Positions 35,641-45,191 of a DNA stretch of 47,921 bases are shown piece by piece; position 1 is the first letter of the stretch, and every line of letters begins with the position of its first letter. A model generated the notes under the pieces. That model had not been told where the DNA came from. It did not search any database and was given only the letters and a program-made list of their open reading frames with translations. The DNA is from an uncultured Methylomonas sp. (lineage in GTDB: Bacteria; Pseudomonadota; Gammaproteobacteria; Methylococcales; Methylomonadaceae): assembly GCA_936941155.1 (NCBI GenBank), contig CAKZJE010000101.1, forward strand, positions 1-47,921, read 5' to 3'. The position numbers and the translations under genes are program-made.

Positions 35641-37500
35641 ATGAAGAAGCCTCTAAAAAGTTTACTGATTGCTTCAATCGTGGCGACAACTTTTGCTGCC
35701 CCAAGCTTGGTCTCTGCAAACGCAGGCGTTGAGAAAGCAATGGCAAATCCTGCAAACTTTGCCTCTTGGGGTGGTGATTATGCCGGTACTCGTTACAGCA
35801 AACTGAACCAAATCACTACTGAAAACGTTAAAAACTTGCAACCTGCTTGGACTTTTTCTACTGGTGTGTTACGCGGTCATGAGGGTGGTCCATTAGTTGT
35901 GGATAGTGTTATTTATATTCACACACCATTTCCTAACACTGTTTATGCGTTAGATCAAAAAACTCATGCAGTTATTTGGGAATTCACACCACAACAAAAT
36001 GCTGATGTTACTATTCCTGTAATGTGCTGCGATACTGTTAACCGTGGTTTGGCTTATGGCGACGGCAAAATTTTCTTGCAACAATCTGACACTGTGTTGA
36101 CAGCATTAGATGCCAAAACTGGTAAAAGAGTTTGGAGCGTAAAAAACGGCGAGCCTAAATTTGGCATGACCAACACCAACGCACCATTAGTTGTAAAAGA
36201 TAAAGTAATAACTGGTATTTCTGGTGGTGAATTTGGCGTGCGTGGTTTCTTAGCTGCATACGACATTAAAACTGGCAAATTAGCTTGGAAAGGCTATAGC
36301 ATGGGTCCAGATGCAGATACTAAAATCAATCCAAAAACAACAACAACTTGGAAAGACGGTAAAGTTCAACCAGTTGGCGAAAACTCAAGCTTAAGCACTT
36401 GGAAAGGCGACCAATGGAAAATTGGTGGCGGTACAACTTGGGGTTGGTATTCTTACGATCCTAAATTGAACTTAGTGTATTACGGTTCAGGCAACCCTTC
36501 TACTTGGAACCCAGTACAACGTCCAGGCGACAACAAATGGTCTATGTCTTTGTGGGCTCGTGATGCTGACACTGGTGCAGTAAAATGGGTTTACCAAATG
36601 ACTCCACATGATGAGTGGGATTATGACGGTATCAACGAAACTGTTTTAGTTGACCAAGAAGTTGCTGGTAAAAACCGTCAAACTATCGTTCACTTCGACC
36701 GTAACGGTTTCGGCTACACATTAGACCGTGTGACTGGTGAATTATTAGTTGCTGAAAAATTCGACAAATCAGTCAACTGGGCAACTCACGTTGATATGAA
36801 AACAGGTCGTCCACAAGTTGATCCTAAATACAGTACTGAACAAAACGGCGAAGATGTTAATTCAAAAGGTGTTTGCCCAGCTGCATTAGGTTCTAAAAAC
36901 CAACAACCAGTATCTTACTCTCCACAAACAGGTTTGTTCTACATTTCTGGTAACCACTTGTGCATGGAATATGAACCATTCCAAGTTTCTTACACAGCAG
37001 GTCAACCTTATGTAGGTGCAACTTTAACTATGATGCCAGCAGGTGCTGATGCAATCACTGGTGAAGCAGACAAATCAACTAACTTAGGTCAGTTCACTGC
37101 TTGGGATGCAAAAACTGGTAAAATCGCTTGGTCTAAAAAAGAACCATTCTCAGTTTGGTCAGGTTCAGTTGCAACAGCAGGTGGCGTAGTGTTCTACGGT
37201 ACTTTGGAAGGCTATCTGAAAGCAGTTGATGCAAAAACAGGTGAAGAATTGTACAAATTCAAAACTCCATCAGGCATCATCGGTAACGTAAATACTTGGG
37301 AACACGGCGGCAAACAATATGTTGGCGTTCTGTCAGGTATTGGCGGTTGGGCTGGTATCGGTATCGCAGCAGGTATTGATGACGGTTCAGAAAAAACCAA
37401 CACTGAAGGTTTAGGTGCGGTTGGTGCATACAGAAGTTTAAGTTCTTACACCAAATTAGGTGGTACTTTCACAGTATTTGCATTACCAAGCCACAAATAA
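35641..37500 (+). CDS. xoxF: Lanthanide-dependent PQQ methanol dehydrogenase XoxF
   Basis: 619 aa. Signal peptide 1-26 (ending VSA), then an eight-bladed quinoprotein propeller with repeated W-motifs ([11 protein letters not shown] and similar). The vicinal cysteines are in PVMCCDTVN. The catalytic Asp is D327 in EWDYDG; two residues on, D329 replaces the alanine of calcium-type MxaF and is the lanthanide-coordinating residue of XoxF. It oxidises methanol in the periplasm, passing electrons to a cytochrome c. Codon use is very even, unlike its neighbours, a sign of high expression. xoxG and xoxJ do not adjoin, and no mxa genes are in the window. Confidence 0.95.
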   Translation: MKKPLKSLLIASIVATTFAAPSLVSANAGVEKAMANPANFASWGGDYAGTRYSKLNQITTENVKNLQPAWTFSTGVLRGHEGGPLVVDSVIYIHTPFPNTVYALDQKTHAVIWEFTPQQNADVTIPVMCCDTVNRGLAYGDGKIFLQQSDTVLTALDAKTGKRVWSVKNGEPKFGMTNTNAPLVVKDKVITGISGGEFGVRGFLAAYDIKTGKLAWKGYSMGPDADTKINPKTTTTWKDGKVQPVGENSSLSTWKGDQWKIGGGTTWGWYSYDPKLNLVYYGSGNPSTWNPVQRPGDNKWSMSLWARDADTGAVKWVYQMTPHDEWDYDGINETVLVDQEVAGKNRQTIVHFDRNGFGYTLDRVTGELLVAEKFDKSVNWATHVDMKTGRPQVDPKYSTEQNGEDVNSKGVCPAALGSKNQQPVSYSPQTGLFYISGNHLCMEYEPFQVSYTAGQPYVGATLTMMPAGADAITGEADKSTNLGQFTAWDAKTGKIAWSKKEPFSVWSGSVATAGGVVFYGTLEGYLKAVDAKTGEELYKFKTPSGIIGNVNTWEHGGKQYVGVLSGIGGWAGIGIAAGIDDGSEKTNTEGLGAVGAYRSLSSYTKLGGTFTVFALPSHK

Positions 37501-37532
37501 AACAATCTGAAATTTTTTAGATTGAAGTTATG

Positions 37533-37574
37533 AAAAAGCCCTAGTCGAGAAATCGGCTAGGGCTTTTGTTTTTC
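37533..37574 (+). terminator. Rho-independent terminator of xoxF
   Basis: AAAAGCCCTAG, a 12-nt loop, CTAGGGCTTTT, then GTTTTT. It starts 33 bp past the stop. A weaker AATCT...AGATT hairpin precedes it at 37504-37523. Confidence 0.92.
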
Positions 37575-37615
37575 TGTTAGAAATAGTATTTATCGCCTTT
37601 TACACGATAAAAAAC

Positions 37616-38083
37616 TCACTGTTTTCTTTTCACTTTAGCAAACAACTCTTGTAATAACGGTTTGATTTTGTCGGCAGTGTCCCCAAACTTATCAAAATTG
37701 CCGCCGCCATTTGTGGCATCGTATTCAACCTCTCCCAACAATTTAGCAAAACCAGATTCACTGCCCTGTTCATACACAGCTGCTTTAAAATACTCTAAAT
37801 ACATCGCCAGCTCCCATTTCCAATTTGCCGTATAGTTTATGTAATAAGTCGCCGCTGTAGGCACATCACCCGAATAAGTTTCAGTTTCAAAACCTAGCGC
37901 ATTCAACTGGCTAATCAACTCAGGATGAAATCCTTCCATTAACACTTTGTCGTTTTTAAGCACATAGATTTTGCTAATTTCTTTATTTGAATCAATCCGA
38001 ACCACACGTTGCGCAATAGTACAGCCTTGTAAAAATAGCAGTACCACGAACAAGCAAAAGAATTTCAGTAATGAAGTTTTCAT
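37616..38083 (-). CDS. Sbal_3080-like lipoprotein
   Basis: 155 aa from the ATG at 38083 (GAGAAA upstream); the frame extends four codons further to a TTG that is less likely. Lipobox LQGC at about residues 17-20. The mature part has YINYTANWKWELAMYLEYFKAAVYE and AEVEYDATNGGGNFDKF-type motifs (here GEVEYDATNGGGNFDKF), the marks I recall for the Sbal_3080 lipoprotein group. Function unknown; probably anchored in the envelope. It lies 32 bp after soxA on the same strand and converges with xoxF. Confidence 0.7.
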   Translation of the reverse strand: MKTSLLKFFCLFVVLLFLQGCTIAQRVVRIDSNKEISKIYVLKNDKVLMEGFHPELISQLNALGFETETYSGDVPTAATYYINYTANWKWELAMYLEYFKAAVYEQGSESGFAKLLGEVEYDATNGGGNFDKFGDTADKIKPLLQELFAKVKRKQ

Positions 38084-38115
38084 AATTTTTCTCAACTAAA
38101 AAATAGGTAATACCA

Positions 38116-38940
38116 TTATTTTCGCGTACTCGGTGCAGTCACAGGAACGCCATTCGCCATAAACGTTAAAAAATATTCCAAATTACGCAACTCAACGCTT
38201 TGCGCAATAGGCGTTTCTGCTCTAATTTGCTGATGACAGCCAATAAAACGCCGATGCAACGTTCCCATTTCGCCCCACTTTAAGCGATAAGTAGGCCAGC
38301 TGCTGGTATGTCCTAACAATGGGCTTAATACTTCAGCGCGTAAACGTTTGCCTGCATTCTCGATATGACATGTTGCACAAGAAAAATTCAATTGCCCGCG
38401 TCGTTGATAATAATACGCTTTACCCTGCTGATAAGCCGCTAACGCACGAACATCGTCGACTGGAATTTTTACCGCAATTTCTTTTTCGCGCGAAGTGAAT
38501 GTCATATACGCTAACACCGCTGCTATTTCGCCTTTTTCGTAATTTAATTCCGACTCATCATTTTTCAGACGACAATCATTCACCGCTTTTGCCAACGTGA
38601 GCACTTCTCCTTTTTCTTTATCCCAAAGCGGATAGAGTTGCGCAATAGCAATTCCTTGATTTTCAAAACAATCTTTATAACCGCGTCCGTTTTTAAAGGG
38701 TGTGTTAAATAAAATTTTGCCTTGTTCTAATGCAGGTTCGTAAGGGGGGAATTCATTAATCGCTAACCATGATTGTTTCGCAATCGGGTCAAGGGCGTAA
38801 ACACCTTGCGCATAATCGGCAAGTTTGAGCGAGGGAAACAACTTTTTATAATATTGTCTAAGTTGTTGTTGATCGGCAAGCGGGTCTGCTTTTGCAGAAA
38901 AAGCAGCGAGGATTAGCAAGAAAAATAAGGGGATTCTCAT
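38116..38940 (-). CDS. soxA: SoxA-type c cytochrome, single haem
   Basis: 274 aa from the ATG at 38940; a TTG four codons earlier is possible. Signal peptide 1-18. The second-haem region is intact: C192ATCH196 in longer-frame numbering, then ENAGKRLRAEVLSPLLGHTSSWPTYRLKWGE as family signature and RRFIGC, whose cysteine is the active-site/axial ligand. The first-haem position reads KDCFENQG without CxxCH, so this is the monohaem type. SoxA works with SoxX in oxidative joining of thiosulfate to SoxYZ. No soxX, soxY, soxZ or soxB is nearby, so its partner is elsewhere or its role differs. Confidence 0.88.
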   Translation of the reverse strand: MRIPLFFLLILAAFSAKADPLADQQQLRQYYKKLFPSLKLADYAQGVYALDPIAKQSWLAINEFPPYEPALEQGKILFNTPFKNGRGYKDCFENQGIAIAQLYPLWDKEKGEVLTLAKAVNDCRLKNDESELNYEKGEIAAVLAYMTFTSREKEIAVKIPVDDVRALAAYQQGKAYYYQRRGQLNFSCATCHIENAGKRLRAEVLSPLLGHTSSWPTYRLKWGEMGTLHRRFIGCHQQIRAETPIAQSVELRNLEYFLTFMANGVPVTAPSTRK

Positions 38941-38994
38941 TTTATGCAGCAAAAAAGGGAGTACAAACCGAGGCTTGTACTCCTAAAATCTTAA

Positions 38995-39924
38995 TTAACC
39001 ATCTGCATTGATTTTATGAATCAATGCTTGCAGAACTTGTTCGCAGTCTTCGTTATCAACTTGGCAAGTGCCCGCATTCAAATGACCACCGCCATTGTAA
39101 GACAAACATAATTCGCCAATATTGGTATTAGAGCTGCGATTTAAAATCGACTTGCCAATGGCAAACACGGTGTTTTGTTGTTTCAATCCCCACATGATGT
39201 GGATAGAAATATTGCATTCAGGGAACAGTGCGTAAATCATAAAACGATTGACCGCATAAATGGTTTCTTCCAGACGTAAATCCAATACCACCAGATTGCC
39301 ATGCACTTTGCTGCAACGTTTAATTTGTTCTTTTGCCGCTGCTTCATGTTCTTTATATAAGCTAACGCGCTCTTGCACATCTGGCAATGCCAACACGTCT
39401 TCAATCGTGTGATCTTTACAATAATCAATCAACGACATCATTAATTGATAGTTAGATACCGTAAATTCTCTAAAACGACCTAAACCTGTACGCGCATCCA
39501 TCAAAAAGTTCATTAAAACCCAACCTTCAGGGCTTAAAACTTCTTCTTGTGAAAACTGTGCAGAATCGCCTTTATCAACCGCAATCATCATTTCTTTCCA
39601 GCTTGCAGGAAAGCGTGACTCACCACCGTAATAGTCATAAACCACCCGTGCAGCAGAAGGCGCATCCGGGTCAATAATATGATTATCGGCTTTTTCATTA
39701 CGAATGGTTTCGCTTAAATGATGGTCAAAAGCCAAATGAACGCCTTTGACATAAGGCAAGTTAGTCGTGATGTCGTTATCAGTAATTTCTATTTTGCCGT
39801 CTTGCATATCTTTAGGGTGCACGAACTGAATATCGTCACACAGCCCCATTTCTTTTAATAATACAGCGCAAATTAAACCATCAAAATCACTACGGGTTAC
39901 GAGTCGAAATTTTTTGTTTGCCAT
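38995..39924 (-). CDS. DHH-family phosphoesterase, exopolyphosphatase-related
   Basis: 309 aa. SDFDGLICAVLL (12-23) and FDHHLSE (about 67-73) carry the metal ligands; the C-terminal DHHA1-type domain ends with SYNGGGHLNAGTCQV. Related proteins hydrolyse small phosphodiesters (nanoRNA, pAp, cyclic dinucleotides) or polyphosphate; the substrate here is not evident. Single gene, ATG start. Confidence 0.85.
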   Translation of the reverse strand: MANKKFRLVTRSDFDGLICAVLLKEMGLCDDIQFVHPKDMQDGKIEITDNDITTNLPYVKGVHLAFDHHLSETIRNEKADNHIIDPDAPSAARVVYDYYGGESRFPASWKEMMIAVDKGDSAQFSQEEVLSPEGWVLMNFLMDARTGLGRFREFTVSNYQLMMSLIDYCKDHTIEDVLALPDVQERVSLYKEHEAAAKEQIKRCSKVHGNLVVLDLRLEETIYAVNRFMIYALFPECNISIHIMWGLKQQNTVFAIGKSILNRSSNTNIGELCLSYNGGGHLNAGTCQVDNEDCEQVLQALIHKINADG

Positions 39925-40069
39925 GATTAGTACTCACTCAAAGGATTGATAATTATTAAAGCGGTTATGTTACACCAATAGCTTTAATATGGCAGCTAAT
40001 CTAAGCGGTTATTCTTAAAAAATGAATATTCCGCGCTGTACACGGTTAATTTAAGCGATAAGTTACGCG

Positions 40070-40108
40070 AATTTTTTTTAAGACGACTGGTCGTCTTGTG
40101 AATTTTTG
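40070..40108. repeat. Palindromic element, AAGACGAC family, copy
   Basis: AATTTTTTTTAAGACGAC-TG-GTCGTCTTGTGAATTTTT: a perfect AAGACGAC core with A/T arms. The next bases (40111-40147) are the right part of a TGTAGGGGCGA element (AATTTTAATCGCTCAGGGCG and on to CCTCTACA). Confidence 0.85.
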
Positions 40109-40209
40109 GTAATTTTAATCGCTCAGGGCGAATGAATTCGCCTCTACATCAATTTAAGAATATAGCTAAAAATAACTTACCGACTCCTAAATTTCTCCCG
40201 TTCACTTGC

Positions 40210-40269
40210 AGGAGTAAAAAAGCTTTAGCTTTTTGCGAATCACAGCAATAGCTAAAGCTATTGCACTCC
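40210..40269. repeat. Paired hairpins AGCTTTAGCT / GCAATAGCTAAAGCTATTGC
   Basis: Outer ends GGAGT and ACTCC. Inside are AAAAAGCTTTAGCTTTTT and GCAATAGCTAAAGCTATTGC hairpins. It is related to the single hairpin at 10162-10182. Confidence 0.8.
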
Positions 40270-40730
40270 AATAAGACAAAAGCCGGGTGTAATAAATTTT
40301 CATTCCATAGGGAAGTTATTGTTGAGCATTTTTTAAGCTGTTTTCGTCAACAGTTCATCTGTTTTAACCCGCTAGCATTGAAAACGTGTTACTTTGCAGT
40401 AAAAACCAAAGCCTGACACAGAGCTGTAGCATAGAGTTTGTATGATGGATTCGCCATCAAATAGCGCGATTTATAAGGCAAGAACTCGTTAATAGCGGTT
40501 CTTTTTGTCGGAAATATGACCGAGATGGTGCAAAACAACCGACAAAATACGCTTTTCCGCTGTGTTTTTTCAGTTTAATCACAGCAATTCCGCAGTAGTT
40601 GTAGGGTGGTATGTAAATTGCTGTTATTTCTAGCATAAGCTATTTTGCAAGGCGGTATTTTATGAAAATTCAGCCTGTAAAAATTAAGCTCAGATTTTTT
40701 CCAACAACCCAAAACCCAAGTGAGATTATT

Positions 40731-40919
40731 ATGTCAATATCTGAAGAAAAACCTGCTAAATTGGCAATTCCTGAAGATTCAACATTAAGAAGACATTTTT
40801 TAACGCAGTTGCGTGCTGTGGTGGAAGCTGAAGTATTGCCTGCATCAATGGATTCTTCGTTGAGCCATTATTATGAAGCAACTGTCGCTGCGGAGTATCA
40901 AAAGCGATTGGCGGCTTAA
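40731..40919 (+). CDS. Small hypothetical protein
   Basis: 62 aa from the ATG at 40731 (GTGAGA upstream), preferred over an in-frame start 23 codons earlier whose extension is basic and unlike the rest. Acidic, helical, no signal or membrane segment: PEDSTLRRHFLTQL at about 19-32 and a C-terminal SLSHYYEATVAAEYQKRL. The two halves look like a loose repeat (D-S-T-L-RRHF and D-S-S-L-SHYYE). I know no function. A palindrome of the CTGCCAGTCC family follows the stop by 5 bp. Confidence 0.6.
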   Translation: MSISEEKPAKLAIPEDSTLRRHFLTQLRAVVEAEVLPASMDSSLSHYYEATVAAEYQKRLAA

Positions 40920-40924
40920 ATCTT

Positions 40925-40957
40925 ATGACTGCCAGTCCTTAAAGGACTGGCAGTCAT
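40925..40957. repeat. Palindrome ATGACTGCCAGTCCTT, intergenic copy
   Basis: 16-bp perfect arms around one A. Same family as the two copies inside the spermidine synthase-like gene (15577, 16127). It lies between two convergent genes and may also stop transcription. Confidence 0.9.
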
Positions 40958-40975
40958 GGGCATCAGGTAAACTTT

Positions 40976-41911
40976 TTAAGCTTTCATCAAAGCTTTCACA
41001 TGCGCAGCCACGCTGCTTCCTAATGCTTTAAAATTGTAGCCACCTTCCAAAGCTGAAATAACTCTTCCTTCACAGCAGTGATTTGCCACTGCCAACAATT
41101 CTTCTGTCAACCAACGATAATCATCTTCCACTAATTGAATTGAGCCTAACGGGTCATCTTTGTGGGCATCAAATCCAGCAGAAATCAGCAATAATTCCGG
41201 TTTAAAGGCTTTTAAGGCTGGCAAAATAATCGTGTTGTATTTTTTGCGCACCGATTCGCCCGTTTCCCCCGAATGCAGCGGCACATTCACAATATTGCCA
41301 ACGCCTTTGTCTTGCGGTCTGCCCGTACCGGGATAATGAGGCATTTCGTGACTGGAAGCATAAAAAACATGCGGATTTTTTTCAGATGCCGCTTGTGTGC
41401 CATTGCCATGATGCACGTCAAAATCCACAATCGCCACCCGATCTAAATGATAATGTTGACGCGCATATTCCGCCGCAATCGCAATATTATTAAATAAACA
41501 AAATCCCATCGAATGCACTGGCGTGGCGTGATGTCCGGGTGGACGCACGGCACAAAAAGCGTTGTTGGCTTGTTTATTGCAAACTTTATCTACCGCATCA
41601 CAAACAGCACTCACCGCTAACAACGCTGCATTTGCTGAACCTGCGGATAAAATCGTATCGTAATCCAATGGAAAATAAGCATCCGCCGCTACTTTTTGTT
41701 TTAAAACCCGATCTATCATGGCTTGCTGATGAATTAAGCGCACTCGCTGTTCAGTCTGTTCATGCAACGGCGCGATGATTTTCGTTAAGTTTTTAAACAA
41801 CGGCACTTGCAAAGCCTGTTCGATACTTTTTAATCGCTGGGGTGATTCTGGATGCCCTGCACTGGTATCGTGCAGCATAAAATCAGGGTGATGATAATAA
41901 AGCGTGGTCAT
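40976..41911 (-). CDS. Histone deacetylase-family (acetylpolyamine/acetoin-utilisation type) amidohydrolase
   Basis: 311 aa. Zinc deacetylase motifs: RPPGHHA (about 126-132) with the His pair, DFDVHHGNGTQ (about 166-176) with metal Asp and His, GFDAHKDDP (about 252-260) and EGGYN (about 294-298). Bacterial members deacetylate small amides such as acetylpolyamines or act on lysine side chains; which applies is not readable. ATG start; divergent from acnB across 75 bp. Confidence 0.9.
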   Translation of the reverse strand: MTTLYYHHPDFMLHDTSAGHPESPQRLKSIEQALQVPLFKNLTKIIAPLHEQTEQRVRLIHQQAMIDRVLKQKVAADAYFPLDYDTILSAGSANAALLAVSAVCDAVDKVCNKQANNAFCAVRPPGHHATPVHSMGFCLFNNIAIAAEYARQHYHLDRVAIVDFDVHHGNGTQAASEKNPHVFYASSHEMPHYPGTGRPQDKGVGNIVNVPLHSGETGESVRKKYNTIILPALKAFKPELLLISAGFDAHKDDPLGSIQLVEDDYRWLTEELLAVANHCCEGRVISALEGGYNFKALGSSVAAHVKALMKA

Positions 41912-41986
41912 AAAACGTTACCCTTAAGAATCTGTTAAAATTACCCTCCTTTCTACCTATTTTTAGACTTTTTTACAAGGTGCATG

Positions 41987-44563
41987 ATGTTAGAACAATA
42001 CCGCCAACAAGTTGCAGAACGCGCAGCGTTAGGAATCGTTCCTCAACCTTTAACCGCGCAACAAGTCGCTGACTTAATTGAGCTCATCAAAAACCCACCT
42101 GCGGATGTAGAGACGCAAGATTTTGCGTCTCTACTGGATTTACTCAGCAATCGCGTTCCTGCGGGCGTGGATGAAGCCGCTTATGTGAAGGCTGGATTTT
42201 TAGCCGCCGTTGCGAAAGGTGAAGCCAGTTCGCCGATTTTAGATGCGCCCAAAGCAACCGAACTTTTGGGAACAATGCTCGGCGGTTATAACATCGCGCC
42301 ATTAATCGAATTACTCGATAACGAAACCTTAGCTCCGTTAGCGGTGAAAGCGTTGTCACATACCTTGTTGATTTTTGATGCGTTTCACGATGTGGAAGAA
42401 AAATCGAAAGCCGGAAATCACTATGCGCAACAACTCATGCAATCGTGGGCAAATGCCGAATGGTTCTTAAGCCGTCCGCCTGTACCCGAAAAAATCAATG
42501 TCACGGTGTTTAAAGTCACGGGCGAAACCAATACGGATGATTTATCCCCCGCGCCCGATGCGTGGTCGCGTCCTGATATTCCGCTGCACGCCAAAGCCAT
42601 GCTGAAAATTCCGCGCGAAGGTATCACGAATGCAGACGAACAAATCAGCGAATTAAAGAAAAAAGGCTTTCCGATTGCTTATGTGGGGGATGTGGTTGGC
42701 ACAGGTTCTTCACGCAAGTCCGCAACCAATTCGGTGCTGTGGTATATCGGCAATGACATTCCGCATATTCCGAATAAACGCGACGGCGGCGTGTGTATCG
42801 GCGGCAAAATTGCACCGATTTTTTTCAACACCATGGAAGACTCTGGTGCGTTGCCGATTGAATGCGATGTCAGCTTATTGAATATGGGCGATGTGATTAG
42901 CATTTTCCCGTATCAAGGCACGATTAAACGCTACGGACAATTGGATTTATTAGCGCAATTCAGCCTCAAAACCGAAGTGATTTTGGACGAAGTTCGCGCC
43001 GGTGGACGGATTCCATTGATTATCGGACGCGGCTTAACCGATCGCGCAAGAAAATCGTTAGGCTTAGAGCCATCAACAGTCTTTTGTCGCCCTGCGGCAC
43101 AACAAGACAGCAACAAAGGCTTTACGTTAGCGCAAAAAATGGTCGGCAAAGCGTGTGGCGTAGCGGGTGTGCGTCCGAATACTTATTGCGAACCGTACAT
43201 GACCACTGTGGGTTCGCAAGATACCACTGGGCCGATGACGCGTGACGAATTGAAAGATTTAGCCTGTTTAGGTTTTTCGGCGGATTTGGTGCTGCAATCG
43301 TTTTGTCACACTGCCGCTTATCCCAAACCTGTGGATGTGGCGATGCACCACAGTTTGCCCGATTTCATTATGAATCGCGGCGGCGTGTCGCTCCGTCCTG
43401 GTGATGGCATTATTCACTCGTGGCTAAATCGGATGTTATTGCCCGATACCGTTGGCACGGGCGGTGATTCGCATACGCGCTTCCCGATTGGGATTTCGTT
43501 TCCCGCAGGTTCTGGTTTAGTCGCTTTTGCTGCGGCAACGGGCGTGATGCCGTTAGATATGCCAGAATCGGTGTTAGTGCGTTTTAAAGGCACAATGCAG
43601 CCGGGAATTACCTTGCGCGATTTGGTCAATGCGATTCCTTATGCAGCGATTCAAAAAGGCTTATTAACGGTTGAGAAAAAAGGAAAGAAAAACGTTTTCT
43701 CTGGTCGCATTTTAGAAATTGAAGGTTTGCCGGATTTAAAAGTCGAACAAGCGTTTGAATTGTCGGATGCTTCGGCAGAGCGTTCTGCGGGTGGTTGCAC
43801 AATTCGTTTGCATGAAGCCCCGATTCGTGAATACATTCATTCCAATATCACCTTATTAAAATGGATGCTGGCGGAAGGTTATGGCGATGAGCGCACCATT
43901 AAACGCCGCATCACCTTGATGGAAGAATGGCTGATTATGCCTGTGTTGTTAGAGCCGGATGCCGATGCCGAATATGCCGAAATTATCGAAATTGATTTGG
44001 ATGAAATTAAAGAGCCGTTGCTTGCCTGTCCGAATGATCCAGACGATGTAAAACCGTTGTCCGAAGTGGCAGGAACGAAAATTGATGAGGTGTTTTTGGG
44101 GTCGTGCATGACGAATATCGGGCATTTTAGAGCGGCGGGGAAATTGCTGGATAAATACGCAGGCAAGTTGCCGACGCAATTGTGGGTGTCGCCGCCGACC
44201 AAAATGGATGAAAGTCAGTTAAAAGAAGAAGGCTACGCGGAAATTTTCAGCAAATCCGGTGCGCGGCAAGAAATGCCGGGCTGTTCGTTGTGCATGGGTA
44301 ATCAAGCGCGGGTGGCGGATAATGCAACGGTGGTTTCGACTTCCACGCGCAACTTCCCCAATCGTTTAGGCAATGGCGCGAATGTGTATTTGGCTTCGGC
44401 GGAATTGGCGGCGGTATGTTCGATTTTGGGCAGAATTCCGACCCTTGAGGAATATCAGCAGTATGCGTTGCAAATTAATGAAACGGCGGATGATACTTAT
44501 CGTTATTTGAATTTTGACCAGTTGGAAAGTTATCAGGCGAAAGCGGATAGCGTTGAGTTTTAA
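41987..44563 (+). CDS. acnB: Aconitate hydratase B
   Basis: 858 aa from the second of two adjacent ATGs, matching the usual MLEEYR start. HEAT-like N-terminal domain (1-160), swivel domain with [26 protein letters not shown] and [12 protein letters not shown], then the catalytic core. Iron-sulfur ligands are in GSCMTNIGH and [11 protein letters not shown]-cycle citrate/isocitrate isomerase. Unusually, a 28-nt palindrome (42107-42134) encodes VETQDFASL at residues 41-49, where E. coli has the shorter GEEEF. Its last 57 bases are duplicated 0.7 kb downstream, beyond higBA. Confidence 0.97.
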   Translation: MLEQYRQQVAERAALGIVPQPLTAQQVADLIELIKNPPADVETQDFASLLDLLSNRVPAGVDEAAYVKAGFLAAVAKGEASSPILDAPKATELLGTMLGGYNIAPLIELLDNETLAPLAVKALSHTLLIFDAFHDVEEKSKAGNHYAQQLMQSWANAEWFLSRPPVPEKINVTVFKVTGETNTDDLSPAPDAWSRPDIPLHAKAMLKIPREGITNADEQISELKKKGFPIAYVGDVVGTGSSRKSATNSVLWYIGNDIPHIPNKRDGGVCIGGKIAPIFFNTMEDSGALPIECDVSLLNMGDVISIFPYQGTIKRYGQLDLLAQFSLKTEVILDEVRAGGRIPLIIGRGLTDRARKSLGLEPSTVFCRPAAQQDSNKGFTLAQKMVGKACGVAGVRPNTYCEPYMTTVGSQDTTGPMTRDELKDLACLGFSADLVLQSFCHTAAYPKPVDVAMHHSLPDFIMNRGGVSLRPGDGIIHSWLNRMLLPDTVGTGGDSHTRFPIGISFPAGSGLVAFAAATGVMPLDMPESVLVRFKGTMQPGITLRDLVNAIPYAAIQKGLLTVEKKGKKNVFSGRILEIEGLPDLKVEQAFELSDASAERSAGGCTIRLHEAPIREYIHSNITLLKWMLAEGYGDERTIKRRITLMEEWLIMPVLLEPDADAEYAEIIEIDLDEIKEPLLACPNDPDDVKPLSEVAGTKIDEVFLGSCMTNIGHFRAAGKLLDKYAGKLPTQLWVSPPTKMDESQLKEEGYAEIFSKSGARQEMPGCSLCMGNQARVADNATVVSTSTRNFPNRLGNGANVYLASAELAAVCSILGRIPTLEEYQQYALQINETADDTYRYLNFDQLESYQAKADSVEF
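42107..42134. repeat. GTAGAGACGC palindrome inside acnB
   Basis: Arms GTAGAGACGCAA and TTGCGTCTCTAC around GATT. It matches the intergenic copy at 22551-22578 except for one loop base and is translated in frame within the N-terminal HEAT-like domain of AcnB. Confidence 0.92.
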
Positions 44564-44564
44564 A
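44507..44564 (+). repeat. acnB 3' end, left copy of 58-bp direct repeat
   Basis: Starts TTGAATTTTGACC and ends GAGTTTTAAA. It matches 45192-45249 at 53 of 58 positions. This copy forms the functional end of acnB. The pair brackets higBA like the attL/attR of a small integrated unit. Confidence 0.88.
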
Positions 44565-44582
44565 GATAATTAGCTCGAAAGC

Positions 44583-44861
44583 ATGATTAAAACTTTTAAA
44601 AATGCGGATACACAAAACTTGTTTGAAGGTAAACGCATTCGGCGATGGGTTAATATTGAGAGCGTTGCTTTGCGAAAGCTGGCAATGCTCAATCGCGCGG
44701 CGTGTTTGGATGATTTGCGAATACCGCCGGGCAATCGTTTGGAGCGATTAAAAGGCGACCGTGCGGATTATTACAGCATCCGCATTAATGATCAGTTTCG
44801 GATTTGTTTTCGTTTCGAGCAAGGCGAAGTTTTTGACGTTGAGATTGTGGATTATCACTAA
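44583..44861 (+). CDS. higB: HigB-type (RelE superfamily) mRNA-interferase toxin
   Basis: 92 aa. IKTFKNADTQNLFEGK at the start and the R-L-KGDRADYYSIRINDQFRICFRF core are typical of the HigB/PF05015 branch, which cuts mRNA at the ribosome. It starts 19 bp past acnB. As usual for higBA, the toxin gene comes first, with higA 10 bp downstream. The weak Shine-Dalgarno fits low toxin output. Confidence 0.93.
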   Translation: MIKTFKNADTQNLFEGKRIRRWVNIESVALRKLAMLNRAACLDDLRIPPGNRLERLKGDRADYYSIRINDQFRICFRFEQGEVFDVEIVDYH

Positions 44862-44871
44862 GGAGAAGATT

Positions 44872-45186
44872 ATGCGTACCGTGCCTTATCCCACACCGGG
44901 GGAAATTTTGCTGGAAGAGTTTTTAAAGCCGTTGGCGATTAGTCAATCGCGCTTGGCGAAAGAAATTGGTGTGCCGCCGCGCAAGATTGGTGAAATTATT
45001 GCAGGCAAGCGCGAGATTACCGCCGAGATAGGTTTGAGAATATCGCGTTATTTTAGTTTGTCCGAAGGTTTTTGGACAGGCTTGCAGGATGATTACAATC
45101 GGGCGGTGGCGAAAGAGAAGCTGCATGATGTGTTGTTGCAGATTAAGCCGATTCAGCAACAACAGGATTTTGCTTTGCACACTTAA
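44872..45186 (+). CDS. higA: HigA antitoxin, HTH
   Basis: 104 aa from the ATG at 44872 (AAGGAG upstream); the longer frame overlapping higB is rejected. N-terminal PTPGEILLEEFLKPL, HTH SQSRLAKEIGVPPRKIGEII, then GKREITAEIGLRISRYF, the HigA antidote signature. It neutralises HigB and represses the operon. Confidence 0.95.
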   Translation: MRTVPYPTPGEILLEEFLKPLAISQSRLAKEIGVPPRKIGEIIAGKREITAEIGLRISRYFSLSEGFWTGLQDDYNRAVAKEKLHDVLLQIKPIQQQQDFALHT

Positions 45187-45191
45187 AAGTT

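Larger units (their letters stand above)
39925..40730. other. Repeat-rich intergenic region
   Basis: 806 bp without a supported gene. In order: an AAGACGAC palindrome fused to a truncated TGTAGGGGCGA element (40070-40147), a paired AGCTTTAGCT/GCTAAAGC element (40210-40269), a hairpin AAGAAC...GTTCTTTTT at about 40480-40508 and an inverted repeat TTTTGTCGG/CCGACAAAA (40503-40511, 40539-40547). The promoter of the 62-aa gene must lie in the last 150 bp. A small RNA ending at 40508 is conceivable but not shown. Confidence 0.5.

Noticed and set aside
35641-37500. Calcium-type methanol dehydrogenase MxaF
   Set aside because: The residue two after the catalytic Asp is Asp (D329), not Ala, and no mxaI or mxaJ follows.
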